DNA of 8,618 nt from UBA668 sp041178405 (lineage in GTDB: Bacteria > Actinomycetota > Acidimicrobiia > Acidimicrobiales > Ilumatobacteraceae). Of this stretch, positions 5,670-8,618 are shown one piece after another. Where the stretch lies: positions 1 to 8,618 of the forward strand of contig JBEGVK010000222.1 in the NCBI GenBank assembly GCA_041178405.1. The letters run 5' to 3'. Numbering within the stretch: position 1 is the first letter of the stretch; each line of letters starts with the position of its first letter. Made by a program: the position numbers and the translations under genes. The notes under the pieces were generated by a model. The model saw nothing but the letters and a program-made list of their open reading frames with translations, was not told the origin of the DNA and did not search any database.

Positions 5670-6485
5670 TCACTTGCCATCGGAGCGCCGTTCGCCTCTT
5701 CCCACGAGGCGCCGAGGGTGCGGCAGTTCTCCGTCTGCCTCCAGGGCCGCTCCGAGGCGTGCCCGACAATCGGTGCAGCCCCTGAGATGACCGATTACCT
5801 CAGCCTGTCGGCGAGCTCGCAATTCACCGCGAACGAATGCACCCAGCGAACTGATGCAGCCCCAGCACGACGGCGACGTCGATGGCAGCACATGAGCGAC
5901 GACGTATTCCTGACGGAGGCGCTCGACGGTCCGGTACACGGCGCTCGACAGGCTCTGCTGCGATCTTCCGAGCCGTTCCGCAAGACGACCCGCTGACTCA
6001 TCGGAGTCGAGCACGAGTTCGAGCAGTGCACGCGCCGGCGGAGGGAGTCGGCTAATGGCCATGCGCGCCGCCTCCCTTTCGAAGAGGGCGTCAGCGTCCC
6101 TCGATGACTGCGGCACTCTCCAACGGCCATCGACGATTGCACCGTCAACGTCTCGCTCATCATGCGCTGGAGTCACCTGTGCATCATCGAAATCACGGAC
6201 GAGCACGATACGTCGTTGCTCGCGATGACGATCGACGGCAAGATTCCGTGCGATCGAACACAGCAGGCCGCCGATGCTCGCAACCTCAATGTCCCGTTCC
6301 TGCACGGCGGCAAGGAAACGGGTGAACGTCTCCGACACCACGTCGTCCACCGCATCGGCACCGTCCGCGCCGAGTTGGCGACGTGTCTGACCGAGAACTC
6401 GTCGGTGATACCGCTCGTAGAGCAGCGCCAGAGCAGCCTGCGACCGGGCACGAATCCCCTCGAGCAGCTCCGCCTCCGAGACCAC
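5670..6485 (-). CDS. ECF-like sigma-70 factor with C-terminal zinc-finger (ZAS-like) domain
   Basis: A 271-residue RNA polymerase sigma factor. The sigma-2 region is ~5-92: 'SEAELLEGIRARSQAALALL' start, 'AVDDVVSETFTRFLA' (45-59), 'GGLLCSIARNLAVDRHREQRR' (72-92). The sigma-4 helix-turn-helix is ~143-193: 'ISRLPPPARALLELVL', 'SAGRLAERLGRSQQSLSSAVYRTVERLRQEYV'. After it comes C207-x25-H233-x3-C237-x2-C240, the zinc-binding pattern of anti-sigma factors, here fused to the sigma factor; no separate anti-sigma gene is next to it. The tail may therefore inhibit or sense redox or zinc within the same chain (inference). GTG 6485 was chosen because sigma-2 homology begins there and it leaves 71 nt for divergent promoters. 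GTG 6548 in the same frame is the alternative (292 residues) and would leave only 8 nt to the divergent start codon. The Nudix gene follows 27 nt downstream. Confidence 0.85.
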   Translation of the reverse strand: MVSEAELLEGIRARSQAALALLYERYHRRVLGQTRRQLGADGADAVDDVVSETFTRFLAAVQERDIEVASIGGLLCSIARNLAVDRHREQRRIVLVRDFDDAQVTPAHDERDVDGAIVDGRWRVPQSSRDADALFEREAARMAISRLPPPARALLELVLDSDESAGRLAERLGRSQQSLSSAVYRTVERLRQEYVVAHVLPSTSPSCWGCISSLGAFVRGELRARRQAEVIGHLRGCTDCRARLGAALEADGELPHPRRLVGRGERRSDGK

Positions 6486-6543
6486 CGTCCACCATGATGC
6501 CGCCCCGACGACCGGCGCGCCAGAGTCCGGCAACCTGTCCTCG

Positions 6544-6549
6544 TACACT
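6544..6549 (+). promoter_or_regulatory. Putative -10 element of the substrate-binding lipoprotein gene (leaderless)
   Basis: TACACT fits TANNNT and ends 7 nt before the GTG at 6557. No recognisable -35 lies at the expected distance. It falls in the 71-nt space between the divergent sigma factor (start at 6485) and the lipoprotein gene, which supports both the GTG 6557 start and the shorter sigma start. Confidence 0.4.
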
Positions 6550-6556
6550 CGTCATC

Positions 6557-7903
6557 GTGCAACGGCGCCGCCTTTCGACCAGTTCGGGCACCGGTTCCCG
6601 CTCTTTGCACAGGACGGTCGCCCCCAACCGCACGCGCAGCAGTTCGCTCGTCGTCGCTGCAGCGTTCGCAACTGTCGTCACTGCTGCGTGCACTGGTGTC
6701 GATGACGCTCGGCCCACTGCCTCGACCACCACCGTGGCTGCACCCACCACCACCATCCATCCCGATGACGGTGTCTTCAAGGTGGGGGTGGTCGTTCCCA
6801 CCATTGGGCCTGGCCTCGACATCGGCACCTCGATCGAGGCTGCAGTCCGAATCGCTGCCGACGAGATCAACGATGCCGGCGGCATTGCCGATCAGCCGGT
6901 CGTCATCGAAGTTCGAGACGAGGGCGACTCCGCAGCGAGCGCCGCCCTCGCTGTCGACGAACTCGTGCAAGCTCGCGCAGATGTCATCATCGGGCCGACC
7001 TCGTCCCTCGCCGTGCTGGCGACACTTTCCGGAGCCGTCGAGGCCGGCGTGCTCACGTGCGCCCCGACTGCATCTGCGCTGTCGCTTGATCAGTTTCCCG
7101 ACGAGGGCCTGCTGCTCCGGACAATTCCCAGCGACTCGCTGCAGGCAGTCGCACTTGCCACGCTCGCCGACGATGCGGGCGGCGCGCGTACAGCCGTGAT
7201 GTTCCTCGACGACCCCTATGGCCGCCCGCTGGCAGAGAGCACAGAACGCGCCCTGCGGGCAAAGGGCATCGACCTTGCTGCCTCCGCCGGTTTCACCGGA
7301 GCCGAGGAGTCACTGGCCGCTGCGGTCGAGGCCGTTGGCGCAGTGCAGCCCGACGTCGTCGTGGTCATCGCCGACGCCACTGCGGGCCCGACGGCCATCC
7401 AGGCTCTCGACGGCTCGCTGCCCACCCTTCGGCCCACCTTCATCGTCAACGATGCGGTACGTCGGCCGTCTGCATCAGCACAGCCCTTCGATGCCGACCT
7501 GTCGTCGCGAGTCACCGGAGCCTCACCGCAGGCATTCGTGGCGGACTCAGTGTTTCTCTCGCGCATCGTCGAGCTCGACGACAACGCGACCGGACTGTTC
7601 GCGCAGAACGGCTACGCATGCCTGGCACTGATCGCGCTCGCAGCTCGAACAATCGGCAGCAACGTCCCGTCGGCGATCGCAGCTGCGATTCCCGCCATCA
7701 GCAGTGGCGGCTCATCATGCAGGAGCTTCGCTGCCTGCAACTCGCTGCTACGTGCCGGCCGCAACATCGACTTCGATGGGCCAAGCGACGAGTTGTCGAT
7801 CGGCACCGACGGCGATCCTGCATCGGCAGTGTTCGAGGAGTTCGGCTTCGATGATTCCGGACGCGACGTCGGCCTGCGCGTCTTCGTCGTCGGACGCGAC
7901 TGA
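6557..7903 (+). CDS. Periplasmic-binding-type lipoprotein (branched-chain amino acid ABC substrate-binding family)
   Basis: A 448-residue exported protein of the LivK/Peripla_BP_6 type. The N terminus has basic residues (QRRR..., R23-R27), a hydrophobic stretch 'SSSLVVAAAFATVVTAAC' (28-45) and a lipobox-like TAAC with lipidation Cys45; the -3 position is Thr, so the box is not ideal. A Thr/Ala/Pro linker (54-66) follows. The binding domain begins 'FKVGVVVPTIGPGLDIGTSIEAAV' with 'AADEINDAGGI' (100-110), the classic start of this family, followed by 'ADVIIGPTSSLAVLATLSGAV' and 'TAVMFLDDPYGRPLAESTERAL'. The ligand cannot be read from sequence. No permease or ATPase gene lies in the window, so it is an orphan here. 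GTG 6557 was chosen because of the -10 hexamer 7 nt upstream; the open frame reaches back to 6383, but that part is antisense to the sigma gene. The stop lies 7 nt from that of the convergent ChdC gene. Confidence 0.85.
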   Translation: MQRRRLSTSSGTGSRSLHRTVAPNRTRSSSLVVAAAFATVVTAACTGVDDARPTASTTTVAAPTTTIHPDDGVFKVGVVVPTIGPGLDIGTSIEAAVRIAADEINDAGGIADQPVVIEVRDEGDSAASAALAVDELVQARADVIIGPTSSLAVLATLSGAVEAGVLTCAPTASALSLDQFPDEGLLLRTIPSDSLQAVALATLADDAGGARTAVMFLDDPYGRPLAESTERALRAKGIDLAASAGFTGAEESLAAAVEAVGAVQPDVVVVIADATAGPTAIQALDGSLPTLRPTFIVNDAVRRPSASAQPFDADLSSRVTGASPQAFVADSVFLSRIVELDDNATGLFAQNGYACLALIALAARTIGSNVPSAIAAAIPAISSGGSSCRSFAACNSLLRAGRNIDFDGPSDELSIGTDGDPASAVFEEFGFDDSGRDVGLRVFVVGRD

Positions 7904-7910
7904 CCTCCGC

Positions 7911-8618
7911 TCAGAGCGACGCGGCGAGTTCCTCGACCGACACGACATAGCCGGTGTAGAAGGGGCCGAACTCGCCGTAGATGGCTGAGGCCTCGTCGAA
8001 GCGCATCGTGTAGACGACCTCCTTCAGCACATCGGGTGTCACGGCAAAGAGTGTGACCCCCCATTCGTAGTCGTCGACACCTGTCGATCCGGTGACGTAC
8101 TGCACCACTCGACCGGCGAACTTGCGCCCACTCGTGCCGTGCTCGTGCATCAGCCTGCTGCGATCGTCGTAGGGCAGCGTGAACCAGTTTGCGCCGTCCT
8201 CGCGACGCTTCGACATCGGATAGAAGCACCAGGCAGGCATGTGGTGCTCGGTCGGCGGGATTGTCGGATACAGCCGCGCATTGAGCATCTGCTCGGGCAT
8301 GCCCTTCGCGTACTCGCTGACCTCGGTGAGGCTCACGTAGCTGTCGACTACCTCGAGGCCGGCGTGCTGCACTGCGCTCTGCAGTCGGCGGAGTTCGCGC
8401 TGGTCACGGTGCATCGCCATGATCGCCGCATCGGCCTTGTGCCCCAAGGTGGACACGCACACCACCTGCGCACCCGCCTCCCGAGAGTCCTTCACCGCAG
8501 CGGTGAGGGCCTCGGCGTCGAAGAGCGGCGCGGGCTTGCAGAAGAGGTGGACCACGCACAACCCCGTCGACGGGCTGACCTCGGCGCCAGGGCTCGATGG
8601 TGCGGGGGTAGTCGAGCG
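7911..8618 (-). CDS. chdC: Coproheme decarboxylase ChdC (HemQ), 5' end outside window
   Basis: A chlorite-dismutase-fold enzyme for the last step of the coproporphyrin-dependent heme pathway of actinobacteria and firmicutes: H2O2-dependent decarboxylation of coproheme III to heme b. Visible blocks: 'CVVHLFCK' opening strand; 'WCFYPMSKRREDGANWFTLP', whose Tyr in YPMSK matches the catalytic tyrosine; 'RLMHEHGTSGRKFAGRVVQY', containing the probable heme-ligand histidine; 'VTGSTGVDDYEWGVTLFAVT'; and the ending 'MRFDEASAIYGEFGPFYTGYV'. The YPMSKRR / EWGVTLF set indicates ChdC rather than true chlorite dismutase. The frame stays open from TTG 8561 to the window edge with no ATG/GTG/TTG in between, and the residues there (Ser/Pro/Thr-rich, ending PSTGLCVVHL) suit a disordered N-terminal arm. 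The true start is therefore probably outside the window, though TTG 8561 is possible. Other heme genes are not visible. Confidence 0.9.
   Translation of the reverse strand, partial: RSTTPAPSSPGAEVSPSTGLCVVHLFCKPAPLFDAEALTAAVKDSREAGAQVVCVSTLGHKADAAIMAMHRDQRELRRLQSAVQHAGLEVVDSYVSLTEVSEYAKGMPEQMLNARLYPTIPPTEHHMPAWCFYPMSKRREDGANWFTLPYDDRSRLMHEHGTSGRKFAGRVVQYVTGSTGVDDYEWGVTLFAVTPDVLKEVVYTMRFDEASAIYGEFGPFYTGYVVSVEELAASL

Noticed and set aside
6383..6556. N-terminal extension of the lipoprotein back to ATG 6383
   Set aside because: It overlaps the sigma-factor coding region antisense, is proline/arginine-rich like a shadow frame, and would bury the signal peptide ~85 residues inside.
7908..7918. 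Small hairpin CGCT-CAG-AGCG between the convergent lipoprotein and ChdC genes
   Set aside because: Only 4 bp, no T-run and mostly inside the ChdC stop region; not enough to call a terminator.

Overview
The window is GC-rich, densely packed bacterial DNA. It reads as an actinobacterium, with Acidimicrobiia (Ilumatobacter-like) as a guess. The evidence is a ChdC-type coproheme decarboxylase, a PAC2-family protein with an acidic tail, an ECF sigma factor carrying a zinc-finger tail, a Baeyer-Villiger monooxygenase and GTG starts. Several genes have a TANNNT hexamer only 6-8 nt before the start codon, which points to leaderless transcription. The lineage is an inference from gene content; no rRNA or marker tree is available here.

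Layout: (1) 1-781, minus strand: the 5' end of a GNAT-like acetyltransferase, a GC-rich hairpin at 137-156, then a four-helix DUF2231 membrane protein. (2) 782-926: a divergent promoter region with a perfect 8-bp palindrome at 800-820 lying over the -35/spacer of the DUF2231 promoter. (3) 927-2012, plus strand: a thioredoxin-fold protein interrupted by one in-frame TGA at 1275-1277, exactly where the first redox cysteine is expected. A 7-bp hairpin with loop CGGGT starts 13 nt after the TGA and fits a bacterial SECIS element, so the gene is annotated as a candidate selenoprotein, read through to 2012. (4) 2096-3031, plus strand: a PAC2-family protein. (5) 6485-3068, minus strand: a likely three-gene operon of sigma factor with fused zinc finger, Nudix hydrolase, and Baeyer-Villiger monooxygenase; the last two overlap by 8 nt. 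(6) 6557-7903, plus strand: a periplasmic-binding-type lipoprotein, divergent from the sigma gene. (7) 7911 to the window end, minus strand: ChdC, with its start beyond the window.

The strongest unusual signal is the UGA-containing thioredoxin-like gene. Next are the ECF sigma factor with a C-terminal zinc-binding (ZAS-like) motif co-directional with the Nudix/monooxygenase pair, the operator-like palindrome, and the recurrent leaderless promoter pattern. No selA/selB/selC/selD gene is visible here, so selenocysteine insertion cannot be confirmed from this window alone.
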